DNA of 64,000 bases from Tissierella sp. (GCF_031460495.1 NZ_JAVKTS010000007.1:95450-159449), one strand, 5' to 3'; numbered from the stretch's first letter, positions 10,124-20,405 are shown. Numbers and translations are program-made. The notes: a model not told the origin generated them from the letters alone.

Positions 10124-13100
10124 ATGCTAAGAAAAATAGCCTTATCTAGTATGAAAGGAAGAAAGAAGGATACTTTTATACTATCATCTGTAATCATATT
10201 ATCATTTATATTTATTGTAATAACCACAGTCTTTCATGCTAGCTCTGAAAAGACTAAGTATGAACAAAAATCTGCAATGTTTGGGAAATGGGATTTAGTA
10301 TATTATAATGGGCATTTAGATATACAAAATAGTTTATTAGAATTAGAAGATGTGGAAAAACTAGGAGTTAGTAGAATCATAGGGAGATCATTAACCTGTG
10401 GAATCGTGGGGACTATTAATCAAGAATTGGTAGATTTAGGGTCGTTCCACATATATGAAGGAAGGATGCCAGAAGGTGATGATGAAATTGCCCTGGAATT
10501 AAATCAGCTTAAGCAATTTCCAAGTGATATTAAAGTTGGGGATGTTATCCCTGTAAGGATAGATATTCCAATTTTTGAAGGTGATGAAATAAACGCTATG
10601 AAGGAACAAATGGCACGAATACTCCCAACCCTTCAAGAAATAGAAGCTAATCAAGAACCCAAGGGAGCATTAAATATAGTTGAGATTTATGATAAATATG
10701 CTATTAAAAACATAAGGAACACTCAATCCTTGGAAGCCTTTGATGGAACAGAAGTTGGGGTAAAAACAGGATTTGCATATATGTATACAAGATTGGATGA
10801 AGATGAACTAGTAGATGACCCAGAAGCAACTAAGGAAAATACAACAAAGTATGGAACTATGATAAATCAAAAAGCTTATATAGTTAGATTTATGACCGTA
10901 ACAGGAATATTTCAAACATATAGCAATCTTTGGGATAGCGGTCAATATTCTGTTGCCAATGCTTTTATAACAGAGCATACAGGGAGGCAACTTATTGAAA
11001 AGGGCTACTTTTTAACTAAGGAATTAGATACTAGCAATTATGAAACGGCCTACCATTTATTTATAAATACTAAGCTCTCGCCAGAAAAATTTTATAATAC
11101 ATATAGTGATGACTTTGAGAAACTGAGGGTAAATTCTTATCTCCATTCAGATATTGAAGGATCCACAGAAAATATACTAGTATATGGCATTTTATTATCA
11201 GTATTTGTAGCGACAATTTTTATAGTGTTTTTAATATACTTTACTCAAATGAAAAGGCGGACTAGGAGAATTGCTTTATTAAAATCCATTGGAGCAACTA
11301 ATGACCAAATAGGAAAGCTTTTATTATGGGAAGTATTATATATATTAATCATGACCATTCCCATAGGTGTAGCTGGTGGAATAGGAGTAGGGAGAATAGT
11401 TTTGCTTATCACCAATAAATATGGCAAAACTCAGTTGAATTTTCATGTTGATTATGGTCTAACACTTTTAGGTGTATTAATAGGTATTTTGGCTATATTT
11501 ATCAGTATGATAGCACCTATGATAATGTCTATGAAAATACCACTAACTGGAACCATTTCAGAACCCCCTAGAAGGAAAAGTATCTTAATGAAATTTAAGA
11601 ATGATAAATCTAAGTCAAAAGATTTAAATCCTAAGAAATCAGCAGTAAAAGCAAATGGTAAGATAAAGCCAGTAAATTTTCATATGAAGATACAGACCTT
11701 TGGAAAAATATCCTTGAAAAACATCAAACATAATAAGGGAAAACACCTATTGACATTGGGACTATATACTATCACCATAACTGTATTATTAGGATGTGTC
11801 TTTCTAAGCTTTCTATTTTTTGGAGATTACATCAACAATATTATTATTACTGGTAAGCCATCTTATGGTTTTGAAGTAAATTATGGATTAACTAGGGATG
11901 AAATAATGAATTTTACAGAGGACATTAACTCAATCGAAGGCGTGACCAATGTTGATTTATTTAAAGGAGGAGAGCATGCATTTCTATGGTATGAAGGCAT
12001 TGAAAATAATGTGATACACAATGGATTTAGAAATATATTACCATCCTATCTATCAAAAGAACATTTTGGACTAAATAGTACTGACTATAGTAATTTGAAC
12101 AAAGACAATGATTATCTGGTCAAAGAGGCAATAGTTACAAATATATATGGTATTGATGTAAATGAAAGCATATATAATGAATTTAAAGATTCAATAACTG
12201 AGGGAAGCCTAAATAAAGCAGAATTTGAAGCAGGAGAAGAAGTAATTTTAATGTTACCCATTTATGGTGAGTTAGGAAGTGATTTAGAAGAGGTTGATCA
12301 GTATTATGAAAAAGACATACTATCTAATACAGAACAAAAAAATAGGGTTAGAAAATTACTCGAATATAAGAATCTCTATGGCATGACTTATGATTTCCGC
12401 AAGAGCAATTATTATTTACAGGAAAGTAGCATTGAAATCGGAGATTCCATATATTTAACAATACCTACTGAAAAAGAGATTAATGATGTTACATTTAATG
12501 ATGTAAAAATAGCAGCATTGATTTATTATTTTCCAGAGAAAGGTATATGGCCTTTTTCAGATACTATAGAGAGCCCAGTAGTCATAGGTTCTTATAATTT
12601 AATTGAAAGATTATATCCTACAACTATCACAGGTAAGGGAAGGCTAGATGCTAGAAATTTATATGACAGGATAAAGACTTTAACTCCTACAAGATACGGT
12701 AAAACATGGATCTTTGTAGAAACTAATAGTAAATCATTTGAAGCTCAATTACAAACTAGCTTACAAAAAAGAGCAAGGGATTGGGAATTTAAATTACATG
12801 ACTATAAGGAAACTAACGATATTGTATATAGAAAGGCATTCAATTTCACATTAATCATAGCAATTCTAGGAATTGCAGTTGCGATAATCAATAGTATTAT
12901 ACTTTATAATACATCTTTATCAAAACTAGAACAAGAAAGAGATAGAATTGGTATTTTCCAGGCATTAGGAGTTACAAAGGAACAGTTTCAAAAACAATAT
13001 CTAATAATGGGATTTTCCTATGGCCTAATCTCTTTATTGATATCACATATAGTGTTAATTATAGCTGTAATGTTTACATCCATAGGAAATAGTAGACCTA

Positions 13101-13285
13101 TGCTAATGAATATTAGCCAATATATTGATTATGTTATAAAAGGCCAACTATGGTTATATCCATGGATTATTCATATATCAATATGTATTGTATTCTTTAT
13201 AGCTGCTATACTAACATACTATTTACCACTAAAGAAGATATTGGATAATCAACCAATAGATAATATTAGAAGTTTAGGAAGGTAG
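10124..13285 (+). CDS. Large FtsX-type ABC permease, paralogue 2
   Basis: 1053 residues from the ATG at 10124; the AGGGGGTG site is 5 nt upstream, and the GTG at 10118 overlaps that site. The layout matches paralogue 1: N-terminal helix, outside domain, FtsX block near 350-475 (LLKSIGATNDQI), helix near 540, second outside domain, and terminal FtsX block (GIFQALGV, ending DNQPIDNIRSLGR). It is the most divergent of the three copies; for example it has YLHSDIEGSTEN where copies 1 and 3 have YLHSDTEDSTE, and its linker is longer. No S41 gene follows it directly. Confidence 0.9.
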   Translation: MLRKIALSSMKGRKKDTFILSSVIILSFIFIVITTVFHASSEKTKYEQKSAMFGKWDLVYYNGHLDIQNSLLELEDVEKLGVSRIIGRSLTCGIVGTINQELVDLGSFHIYEGRMPEGDDEIALELNQLKQFPSDIKVGDVIPVRIDIPIFEGDEINAMKEQMARILPTLQEIEANQEPKGALNIVEIYDKYAIKNIRNTQSLEAFDGTEVGVKTGFAYMYTRLDEDELVDDPEATKENTTKYGTMINQKAYIVRFMTVTGIFQTYSNLWDSGQYSVANAFITEHTGRQLIEKGYFLTKELDTSNYETAYHLFINTKLSPEKFYNTYSDDFEKLRVNSYLHSDIEGSTENILVYGILLSVFVATIFIVFLIYFTQMKRRTRRIALLKSIGATNDQIGKLLLWEVLYILIMTIPIGVAGGIGVGRIVLLITNKYGKTQLNFHVDYGLTLLGVLIGILAIFISMIAPMIMSMKIPLTGTISEPPRRKSILMKFKNDKSKSKDLNPKKSAVKANGKIKPVNFHMKIQTFGKISLKNIKHNKGKHLLTLGLYTITITVLLGCVFLSFLFFGDYINNIIITGKPSYGFEVNYGLTRDEIMNFTEDINSIEGVTNVDLFKGGEHAFLWYEGIENNVIHNGFRNILPSYLSKEHFGLNSTDYSNLNKDNDYLVKEAIVTNIYGIDVNESIYNEFKDSITEGSLNKAEFEAGEEVILMLPIYGELGSDLEEVDQYYEKDILSNTEQKNRVRKLLEYKNLYGMTYDFRKSNYYLQESSIEIGDSIYLTIPTEKEINDVTFNDVKIAALIYYFPEKGIWPFSDTIESPVVIGSYNLIERLYPTTITGKGRLDARNLYDRIKTLTPTRYGKTWIFVETNSKSFEAQLQTSLQKRARDWEFKLHDYKETNDIVYRKAFNFTLIIAILGIAVAIINSIILYNTSLSKLEQERDRIGIFQALGVTKEQFQKQYLIMGFSYGLISLLISHIVLIIAVMFTSIGNSRPMLMNISQYIDYVIKGQLWLYPWIIHISICIVFFIAAILTYYLPLKKILDNQPIDNIRSLGR

Positions 13286-13344
13286 GTATATTTGATTTAC
13301 CCAGTAAATAAGAACAATTAATTGATAAACAGGGGGTGCTATAT

Positions 13345-16300
13345 ATGTTAAGAAAAATTGCTTTATCTAGTATGAAGGGAAGGAAAAAAGATACAATTAT
13401 ACTTTCATCAGTAATTATCTTATCATTTCTCTTTATTGCAATAACGACAATTTTACATTCCAGTTCTGAAGTAACCAAGTATGAGCAAAAAGTTGCCATG
13501 TTTGGAGAATGGGATTTTTCATATTACAATACAGACCAGGATATAGAAACAAGCTTATTAGAATTAGATGATGTTGATAAACTAGGAGTTAGTAGAATAA
13601 TAGGGAAAACAGCTAACTGTGGGGTTTTAGGCACCATAAATGAAGAACTCATAGATATAGGAGCTTTTCAATTACATGAGGGAAGGATGCCAGAAGCAGT
13701 TGACGAAATTGCCCTAGAATTCAGTCAGCTGAAGGAATTTCCAGAGGATATTAAAGTTGGAGATACAATTCGGGTAAGAATAGATTTTCCCTTTATAGAA
13801 AGGGATAGACAGACAGTAACTACAGGACAAAATGATAGAATTCTAGCTGAGATAGAAGAACTCATTGAAGATAGAATAATAAAAGTTACTAATATAGAAA
13901 AGATATTTGCTAATAATGTATATCAAATTGAAAGAAATATTCAATCCTTGGAGAGTTATAATGGAACTGAAATTAGTAGCTTAACCTCTTATATATATAA
14001 ATTTTTAAGATTAAATGAAAATGAGGAATATGATCCTACTGCATATTTTGACGATGTTCCAAGATACGGTGGTATATTAAACAGAAGATATTCTATAAGT
14101 AGAAATATGGTTATTACAGGGATTATCCAAACTTATAGTGACTTATGGGATAGAAACAATAATACTCTTCCTAACTCTTTTATAACAGAAGAGACAGGAA
14201 GAAAATTTATTGAAGATGGATATCTTATGAGCAAGGTAATAAAAACTGGTATGTATAAAACTCCATATAATTTATTTATAGATACAAAGTTAAAAGTAGA
14301 GAATTTTTCTAATAAGTATCTAGATAAATTTGAAAACCTTAGGATAAACACCTATTTACATTCAGATACAGAAGATTCCACAGAGGGAACATTGACCTAT
14401 AGTATATTATTAGGAATATTTATAGCTACAGTCATTTCAGTATTTTTAATATACTTAATTCAAATCAGAAGAAGATCTAGAAGGATTGCCTTATTAAAGG
14501 CTATTGGTGCAACTAATAATCAAATAGCAAAACTCATATTATGGGAAGTAATTAATCTGCTTATTATAATAATTCCTATAGGTATAGTTGCTGGAATGGG
14601 ATTAGGAAAAGTTGCCCTAGGAATAGTGAACAAATACGGAAAGACTGAGTTAAACTATCATATTGATTATATATTAATGTTTCTAGGTATATTGGTCGGG
14701 TGTATAGCAGTACTTATAGGTATCTTAGCTCCAATGATACTATCTATGAAGATTCCACTAACAGGGACTATAGCACAACCACCTAAGAGAAAAAAGACTT
14801 TAAAAGCTAGACTAGAGAAAATTTTTAATAAGAAGAAAATCAATAGAGTAAGGAAAGAAGCAGACTTAAATATACAGATACAAAGTTTTACAAGGATTTC
14901 ATTAAAGAACATTAAGTATAATAAGCGTAAATATTTAATGGCACTTGGCTTATATACCATTACTATATCTGTCTTATTAGGCTCTCTTTTTAGTTCCTAT
15001 TTATCCTTTGCTTTTTATAGAGATAATATAATAGTTACTGGGAAACCATCTTATGGATTTGAAGTGAATTATGGGTTGCCTCAAGAAGATATAGATAAGT
15101 ATACAAAAGAGCTTAAGTTAATAGATGGAGTAACTAATGTTGATACTTACAAGGGTGGAGTAGGTGCTTACTTGTGGTATGAAGGAATTGAACAAAATAG
15201 ACTTCATTATATATTTAAGTTTTTATTACCTTCTCATTTGACTAGGGAGCATTACGGGAGAAAAAATTCTATATATAAAAGTTATAATGCAGAATATCTT
15301 ATGGATGAAGGAGTTGTAAGTAATATATATGGAATTGATGTAGATACTGAAATCTATAGGAAATTTGAAAAGGCTATAACTAAAGGAAGTTTAGATAAAG
15401 ATAGATTTGAAGCTGGAAAAGAAGTCCTTATATTATCTCCAATTTATAATAGGATAGTAGAAAATTCTAATAAAGGCAATTCTAATAAAGACAATTCTAA
15501 TAAAGACAATAATGATGAGACCATTCTGATGGATACAAAGCAAAGTAATAGAATGAAGATACTACTAAAGCATAATAAGCTTTATGATATTAGCTATGAT
15601 TTCCGAAAAAGCGAGGGTTATTCACAGGACAATAGTATAGGAATTGCTGACACCATATATATTACAATACCATATGAATCAATTGGAGAATCTATTTCAA
15701 GTAAATATGTCGAAAGTTTTGATCTAAAAGTAGGGGCAATTATTCACTACTTTCCAGAAGAGGGTATATGGCCTTTTTCAGAGACTATTGAAAATCCAGT
15801 AGTAGTGGGTTCCTATAAACTAATAGAGAGATTATACCCATCTACTATTAAAAGTAGGTATGCAAAGAGTAAAATTAGTATGTTAGATTTAATACAGTGG
15901 AGGATGCCTACTATGTATGGGAAGTCATGGGTTTTTATTGAAACCGATAAAAGTTCATTTAAAACTGAATCATTGACGATTATGAATGAAATGGCGAAGG
16001 AAGGTGGATTTAAGTTACATGAATATAAAGAGGGTAATGATTTTGCATTAAAAACTGCCCTTAATTCAGCCACTATCCCACTAATGCTAGGACTTGTAGT
16101 TGCATTGATTAATATCATCATACTTTACAATACATCCAAATCAAAACTGGAACAGGAAAGAGATAGGATTGGTATTTTGCAGGCATTGGGAGTTACAAAG
16201 GAAGAATTTAAGAAACTATATTTAATACTAGGAGCTCTCTATGGTTTAATCTCATTGATAGTATTCCATATGGCCTTAGCTTTTACTATATCATTTACTT

Positions 16301-16506
16301 CCATAGGAAAGAGTGCTTTTATATCCATGAGTCTAGGAAAATATATTAACTATATTTTAAGTAAGGCCATTTGGCTATATCCTTGGCCAATTCATATAAT
16401 AATATGTATTATATTCTTTGCAACAACTACATTGACTTACTATTTGCCACTTAGAAAAATAATAGATAATCAAGCTATAGAGAATATCAGAAGTTTAGTA
16501 AGATAG
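13345..16506 (+). CDS. Large FtsX-type ABC permease, paralogue 3
   Basis: 1053 residues from the ATG at 13345, 6 nt after AGGGGGTG. It has the same two-block FtsX architecture and two large extracytoplasmic regions as copies 1 and 2, and is closer to copy 1 (YLHSDTEDSTE, shared linker RRKKTLK..). A 15-bp tandem repeat inside the second outside region encodes NSNKG/D units. The last residues are IENIRSLVR instead of DNIRSLGR. It is followed 38 bp later by the second S41-like lipoprotein gene. Confidence 0.9.
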   Translation: MLRKIALSSMKGRKKDTIILSSVIILSFLFIAITTILHSSSEVTKYEQKVAMFGEWDFSYYNTDQDIETSLLELDDVDKLGVSRIIGKTANCGVLGTINEELIDIGAFQLHEGRMPEAVDEIALEFSQLKEFPEDIKVGDTIRVRIDFPFIERDRQTVTTGQNDRILAEIEELIEDRIIKVTNIEKIFANNVYQIERNIQSLESYNGTEISSLTSYIYKFLRLNENEEYDPTAYFDDVPRYGGILNRRYSISRNMVITGIIQTYSDLWDRNNNTLPNSFITEETGRKFIEDGYLMSKVIKTGMYKTPYNLFIDTKLKVENFSNKYLDKFENLRINTYLHSDTEDSTEGTLTYSILLGIFIATVISVFLIYLIQIRRRSRRIALLKAIGATNNQIAKLILWEVINLLIIIIPIGIVAGMGLGKVALGIVNKYGKTELNYHIDYILMFLGILVGCIAVLIGILAPMILSMKIPLTGTIAQPPKRKKTLKARLEKIFNKKKINRVRKEADLNIQIQSFTRISLKNIKYNKRKYLMALGLYTITISVLLGSLFSSYLSFAFYRDNIIVTGKPSYGFEVNYGLPQEDIDKYTKELKLIDGVTNVDTYKGGVGAYLWYEGIEQNRLHYIFKFLLPSHLTREHYGRKNSIYKSYNAEYLMDEGVVSNIYGIDVDTEIYRKFEKAITKGSLDKDRFEAGKEVLILSPIYNRIVENSNKGNSNKDNSNKDNNDETILMDTKQSNRMKILLKHNKLYDISYDFRKSEGYSQDNSIGIADTIYITIPYESIGESISSKYVESFDLKVGAIIHYFPEEGIWPFSETIENPVVVGSYKLIERLYPSTIKSRYAKSKISMLDLIQWRMPTMYGKSWVFIETDKSSFKTESLTIMNEMAKEGGFKLHEYKEGNDFALKTALNSATIPLMLGLVVALINIIILYNTSKSKLEQERDRIGILQALGVTKEEFKKLYLILGALYGLISLIVFHMALAFTISFTSIGKSAFISMSLGKYINYILSKAIWLYPWPIHIIICIIFFATTTLTYYLPLRKIIDNQAIENIRSLVR
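15463..15507 (+). repeat. 15-bp in-frame tandem repeat, three units
   Basis: Three units of AATTCTAATAAAGGC or AATTCTAATAAAGAC lie in frame within permease 3 and encode Asn-Ser-Asn-Lys-Gly/Asp. Copies 1 and 2 lack it. Loss or gain of units would keep the frame. Confidence 0.85.
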
Positions 16507-16543
16507 AGGGCCTATAGATATCAGGAAAAGGAGAGTAAGTTTT

Positions 16544-18337
16544 ATGAGAAAAATAATATTAATAATTGCTTTAAGTCTTTTCTTAGTAGCTTGTAATTCT
16601 ACAAATCTAGAGCAAAGCGTGATTGAATCATCAGAAGAGGAAATTATAAGTGATTATATTTTCTATAAGGTTGAAGATAAAGTTGCAAATGATAATGAAT
16701 TTAATGCTGGGTCAAAAATAGATGAATTAAATCTTACAGACGATAATATAGAAAATCTAAAGATTATAGGTAAGATTTGGGGTTTTTTGAAGTACTATCA
16801 TCCTTATGTGGCTAAGGGAGAATATAACTGGGATTATGAATTGTTTAGGGTATTGCCTATGATTCTAGAAGTGGAAAAGCCAGAAGAGAGAGATAGTATA
16901 TTATTATCTTGGATAGCTAGCCTAGGAGAATATGAAGCTGGTAATTTCCCATTAAAAAATGAGTCAGAAATAAAAAAAGATGTAGATTTTAAATGGATTG
17001 AGGATTTTAATCTAAGTCAAGAATTAGTATCACAGCTTACGCATATAAAGAATGCTAGAAGGAGATTAAATAACAAATATGTCAATATAAATAGTCAGAA
17101 TCTAGTTCCAATTTTTTCAAATGAAAAATCCTATGCAATTATGAGATATCCAGATACTGGATACCGTCTATTATCCTTGTATCGATATTGGAATATAATT
17201 GAATACTACTATCCTTATAAGTATTTGATAGAAGAGGACTGGAACAATGTATTAGAAGAATTCATACCTAAGTTCATAAAGGCTTCAGACGAATTAGACT
17301 ATCAACTTGTTTCTTTAGAGTTAATTACTAGAATAAATGATTCAAATGCTGGGATAGAAGATAGTAAGGCATTGGAAAATCATTTGGGAGTAAATTACCC
17401 ACCTATAAAAGTTACTTTTGTAGAAGGTAACTTAATAGTAACAGGTTATTATGACAAAGAACTGGGTGAAGAGTCTGGACTTAAACTTGGAGATATAATA
17501 AGTAAAATAAGTAACAAGACTGTAGAAGAAATAGTTGTTGAAATGGAGCCCTATATTCCTGCATCAAATTATCCTAGTAAACTTTCAAAAATATCAAAAG
17601 ATATTTTAAGAACTAATGAGGACTCTTTAAGTATTGAATTTATTCGTGATGATGAAAATTATCTACTGGAATTGGCTTGTTATAAACAGGGAAGTATAAA
17701 TAGTAAAAAATCTGACTATATTGGATATTCAGATTCCTATTATAAAGATATAGATTCTGATATTGGATACATGAACATTGGCTTGTTTAGAAGTCAAAAT
17801 GAAGGAGAGTTTATATATAGAACATATAATAAAAAGGGAATAATAGTTGACTTAAGATCTTATTCTTTGGCCTCATATAATGAGATCTTAGGTAGTTATT
17901 TCTTGGAAGAAAGCACAGAATATGCTAACTTTACGAAAACTAGCCTTGAAGACCCTGGTGTCTTCAGTTTCCAAGATGTTAATGAAAGAATAAGAGTTAC
18001 TAGTAGAACTCATTATCAAGGGAAGCTTGTTCTAATTATTAATGAAGAAACTCAAGGTCAATTTGAACTTGCTACTATGCTTTTTAAAACATCTCCTAAT
18101 ACAATAGTAATTGGTAGCAATTCAGCCGGTTCAAATGGTGAGATAAGTAGTCTATATCTTCCAGGGTATATCAGAACGCAAATACCTGGCCTTGGAGTAT
18201 ATTATCTTGACGGTGGTGAAATACAGAGAATAGGTATAGAGCCTGATATAGTCATACATCCAACCATTGAAGCTATAAAAGAAGGTAGAGATGAATTGCT
18301 TGAAAAGGCTATCGAGATCATTCATCAGGGGGAATAA
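16544..18337 (+). CDS. S41-like lipoprotein, copy 2, probable pseudoenzyme
   Basis: 597 residues with lipobox LVAC and the same domain order as copy 1 over the whole length. Two positions that are conserved in active relatives are changed: the His of INDSHA is Asn (INDSNAGI, residue 268) and the Ser of TQSQ/SQSQ-type motifs is Gly (ETQGQFEL, residue 505). The AGADG motif is also altered to AGSNG. The frame is intact and the lipoprotein signal is kept, so the protein is probably made as a non-catalytic binding or regulatory partner (inference). The GGAG site is 9 nt before the ATG. Confidence 0.85.
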   Translation: MRKIILIIALSLFLVACNSTNLEQSVIESSEEEIISDYIFYKVEDKVANDNEFNAGSKIDELNLTDDNIENLKIIGKIWGFLKYYHPYVAKGEYNWDYELFRVLPMILEVEKPEERDSILLSWIASLGEYEAGNFPLKNESEIKKDVDFKWIEDFNLSQELVSQLTHIKNARRRLNNKYVNINSQNLVPIFSNEKSYAIMRYPDTGYRLLSLYRYWNIIEYYYPYKYLIEEDWNNVLEEFIPKFIKASDELDYQLVSLELITRINDSNAGIEDSKALENHLGVNYPPIKVTFVEGNLIVTGYYDKELGEESGLKLGDIISKISNKTVEEIVVEMEPYIPASNYPSKLSKISKDILRTNEDSLSIEFIRDDENYLLELACYKQGSINSKKSDYIGYSDSYYKDIDSDIGYMNIGLFRSQNEGEFIYRTYNKKGIIVDLRSYSLASYNEILGSYFLEESTEYANFTKTSLEDPGVFSFQDVNERIRVTSRTHYQGKLVLIINEETQGQFELATMLFKTSPNTIVIGSNSAGSNGEISSLYLPGYIRTQIPGLGVYYLDGGEIQRIGIEPDIVIHPTIEAIKEGRDELLEKAIEIIHQGE

Positions 18338-18339
18338 AT

Positions 18340-18410
18340 ATGCTAGAAAAAATTGCTTTATCTAACTAGATAATCAACCAATTGATAATATTAGAAGTCT
18401 AGGAAGATAG
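18340..18410 (+). pseudogene. Scar of a fourth FtsX-type permease gene
   Basis: ATG followed by codons for MLEKIALSN (permeases 1-3 start MLRKIALSS) runs into a TAG. It is joined directly to 42 bp encoding DNQPIDNIRSLGR and a stop, the exact C-terminus of paralogue 2, in another frame. About 3.1 kb of permease gene is missing between the two ends. The ATG is 2 bp after the stop of the S41-like gene, and the GGGGG ribosome site type of the other copies is still present. Confidence 0.85.
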
Positions 18411-18420
18411 GACTTAAAAT

Positions 18421-18459
18421 AAAACTGGTATACCTTTAATTAGGCTATACCAGTTTTTT
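18421..18459 (+). terminator. Terminator of the FtsX/S41 island
   Basis: A 12-bp stem (AAAACTGGTATA with TATACCAGTTTT) and a run of six T close the island 10 bp after the permease scar. Confidence 0.9.
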
Positions 18460-18481
18460 CTAAAATATAAAACATATTAAT

Positions 18482-18509
18482 TTGATTTATAAGGAAAGTA
18501 TGATAAAAT
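18482..18509 (+). promoter_or_regulatory. Possible promoter for typA
   Basis: TTGATT at 18482-18487 and TAAAAT at 18504-18509 are separated by 16 bp, about 70 bp before the typA start. The match to the housekeeping consensus is moderate. Confidence 0.3.
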
Positions 18510-18578
18510 GAATTCTGTTAAAGATATATGTAAGAATCTTTAATATGTAAGAATTTGAAAAATGAAAGGATTTGTTGT

Positions 18579-20405
18579 ATGAAGACCATAAGAGAAGATA
18601 TTAGAAACATTGCAATTATTGCCCACGTAGACCACGGAAAGACCACTTTAGTGGATAGTTTATTAAAGCAATCAGGAGTCTTTAGAGCTAACCAAGTAGT
18701 AGAGGATAGAGTAATGGATTCCAATGATATAGAGAAAGAAAGAGGCATTACAATCCTAGCAAAGAACACTGCTGTATATTATAAGGATGTTAAAATTAAT
18801 ATAATAGATACACCAGGTCATGCTGATTTTGGTGGAGAAGTAGAGCGTGTGCTTAAAATGGTAAATGGTGTAGTACTAGTAGTGGATGCATTTGAGGGAC
18901 CAATGCCTCAAACAAAATTTGTTTTGAAAAAGGCTTTTGAATTAGATTTACCAGTTATAGTATGTATCAATAAAGTTGATAGACCAGAAGCAAGACCTAA
19001 TGAAGTAATAGATGAAGTATTGGATTTGTTTATTGAATTAGGAGCAAATGAAAAGAATTTAGATTGTCCATTTGTATTTGCATCAGCAAAGAGAGGAACT
19101 GCTTCTGTAGATATGGACAGTGATGTAGAAGATATGGATGAATTATTCCAAACTATAGTTGAAAACACACCAGCACCAGAGGGAGACACAGAAGGACCAC
19201 TTCAAGTTCTAATATCAACTATAGATTATAATGAATATGTTGGTAGAATAGGTATTGGTAAAATTGAAAGAGGTAGAATATCTACTAACCAGGATGCGGT
19301 AATTGTAAATATGCTTAATCCCGGAAAACAAGAAAAAGTTAAGATTAATAAAGTATTTGAATTTGAAGGATTAAATAGAGTAGAAGTACAATCTGCTACA
19401 GTAGGTAGTATAATAGCTATAACAGGTGTAGAAAACATTCATATTGGAGATACAATATGTGATTCTAATACAGTTGAAGCATTACCATTTGTGAAGATAT
19501 CTGAACCAACTATAGCCATGACTTTTTCAGTGAATAATAGTCCTTTTGCAGGTAGAGAAGGAAAATTTGTTACTTCTAGACAAGTTAGAAACAGGCTTTT
19601 CAAAGAATTACAAACGGATGTGGGATTAAGGGTAGAAGAAACTGAGTCTACAGATGCATTTAAAGTGTCAGGCAGAGGGGAGCTTCATTTATCTGTTCTA
19701 ATAGAAAACATGAGAAGGGAAGGCTACGAATTTCAAGTATCTAAGCCAGAGGTACTCTTCAAAGAGGAAAATGGCAAGAAGATGGAACCTATTGAAAAGG
19801 TCACAATTGATGTGTCTAATGAATTTATGGGTGCAATAATTGAAAAATTAGGCCAAAGAAAAGGTGAGTTAATTACTATGTCTGAATCAAACGGCGGATA
19901 TGCAAGGGTTGAATTTCTTATACCTGCCAGAGGTCTTATAGGATATAGACAAGAATTCATGACAGATACTAAGGGTAATGGCATAATGAACTCAATATTT
20001 GAAGGATATGAGAAATATAAGGGTGATATTCCAAAGAGAAAAGAAGGATCAATTATCTCCTTTGAGACTGGAGAATCAACTACCTATGGTCTTTATTCTG
20101 CTCAAGATAGAGGAATATTATTTATAGGTGCTGGTGTACCAGTATATACTGGTATGGTAGTAGGATCTAACCCTAAAGGGCTAGATATAGATGTAAATGT
20201 TTGTAGAAAGAAACAACAATCAAATGTTAGGTCTTCTGGGGCTGATGATGCATTAAGATTATCCCCACCAAATAATATGTCTTTAGAAGAAGCTTTAGAG
20301 TTTATCGATGATGATGAATTAATAGAAATAACACCACTAAGCTTTAGAATAAGGAAAAAGATACTAGATAGCAATAAGAGATATAAGTCAAAGAAAAATG
20401 ATTAA
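18579..20405 (+). CDS. typA: Ribosome-associated GTPase TypA/BipA
   Basis: 608 residues from the ATG at 18579, 8 nt after GAAAGGA; the upstream TTG at 18555 has no site. It is the normal length. The G1 motif is AHVDHGKTT, switch II is DTPGHADFGGEVER and G4 is NKVD. EF-G-like domains follow, and a C-terminal TypA-specific region contains GLIGYRQEFMTDTKGNG and RKKQQSNVRSSGADDA. The protein binds 70S ribosomes and helps large-subunit assembly and translation under stress. The cardiolipin synthase gene follows after 16 bp. Confidence 0.97.
   Translation: MKTIREDIRNIAIIAHVDHGKTTLVDSLLKQSGVFRANQVVEDRVMDSNDIEKERGITILAKNTAVYYKDVKINIIDTPGHADFGGEVERVLKMVNGVVLVVDAFEGPMPQTKFVLKKAFELDLPVIVCINKVDRPEARPNEVIDEVLDLFIELGANEKNLDCPFVFASAKRGTASVDMDSDVEDMDELFQTIVENTPAPEGDTEGPLQVLISTIDYNEYVGRIGIGKIERGRISTNQDAVIVNMLNPGKQEKVKINKVFEFEGLNRVEVQSATVGSIIAITGVENIHIGDTICDSNTVEALPFVKISEPTIAMTFSVNNSPFAGREGKFVTSRQVRNRLFKELQTDVGLRVEETESTDAFKVSGRGELHLSVLIENMRREGYEFQVSKPEVLFKEENGKKMEPIEKVTIDVSNEFMGAIIEKLGQRKGELITMSESNGGYARVEFLIPARGLIGYRQEFMTDTKGNGIMNSIFEGYEKYKGDIPKRKEGSIISFETGESTTYGLYSAQDRGILFIGAGVPVYTGMVVGSNPKGLDIDVNVCRKKQQSNVRSSGADDALRLSPPNNMSLEEALEFIDDDELIEITPLSFRIRKKILDSNKRYKSKKND

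Noticed and set aside
4373..13285. Reading the ABC island as a BceAB bacitracin-type resistance system
   Set aside because: The permeases are about 1050 residues with two large outside domains, while BceB is about 650 with one. The kinase has a large sensor domain, unlike BceS.
18340..18410. A sequencing frameshift in a small gene
   Set aside because: The two parts match the opposite ends of a 3.1-kb gene, so an internal deletion explains it and a small frame error does not.
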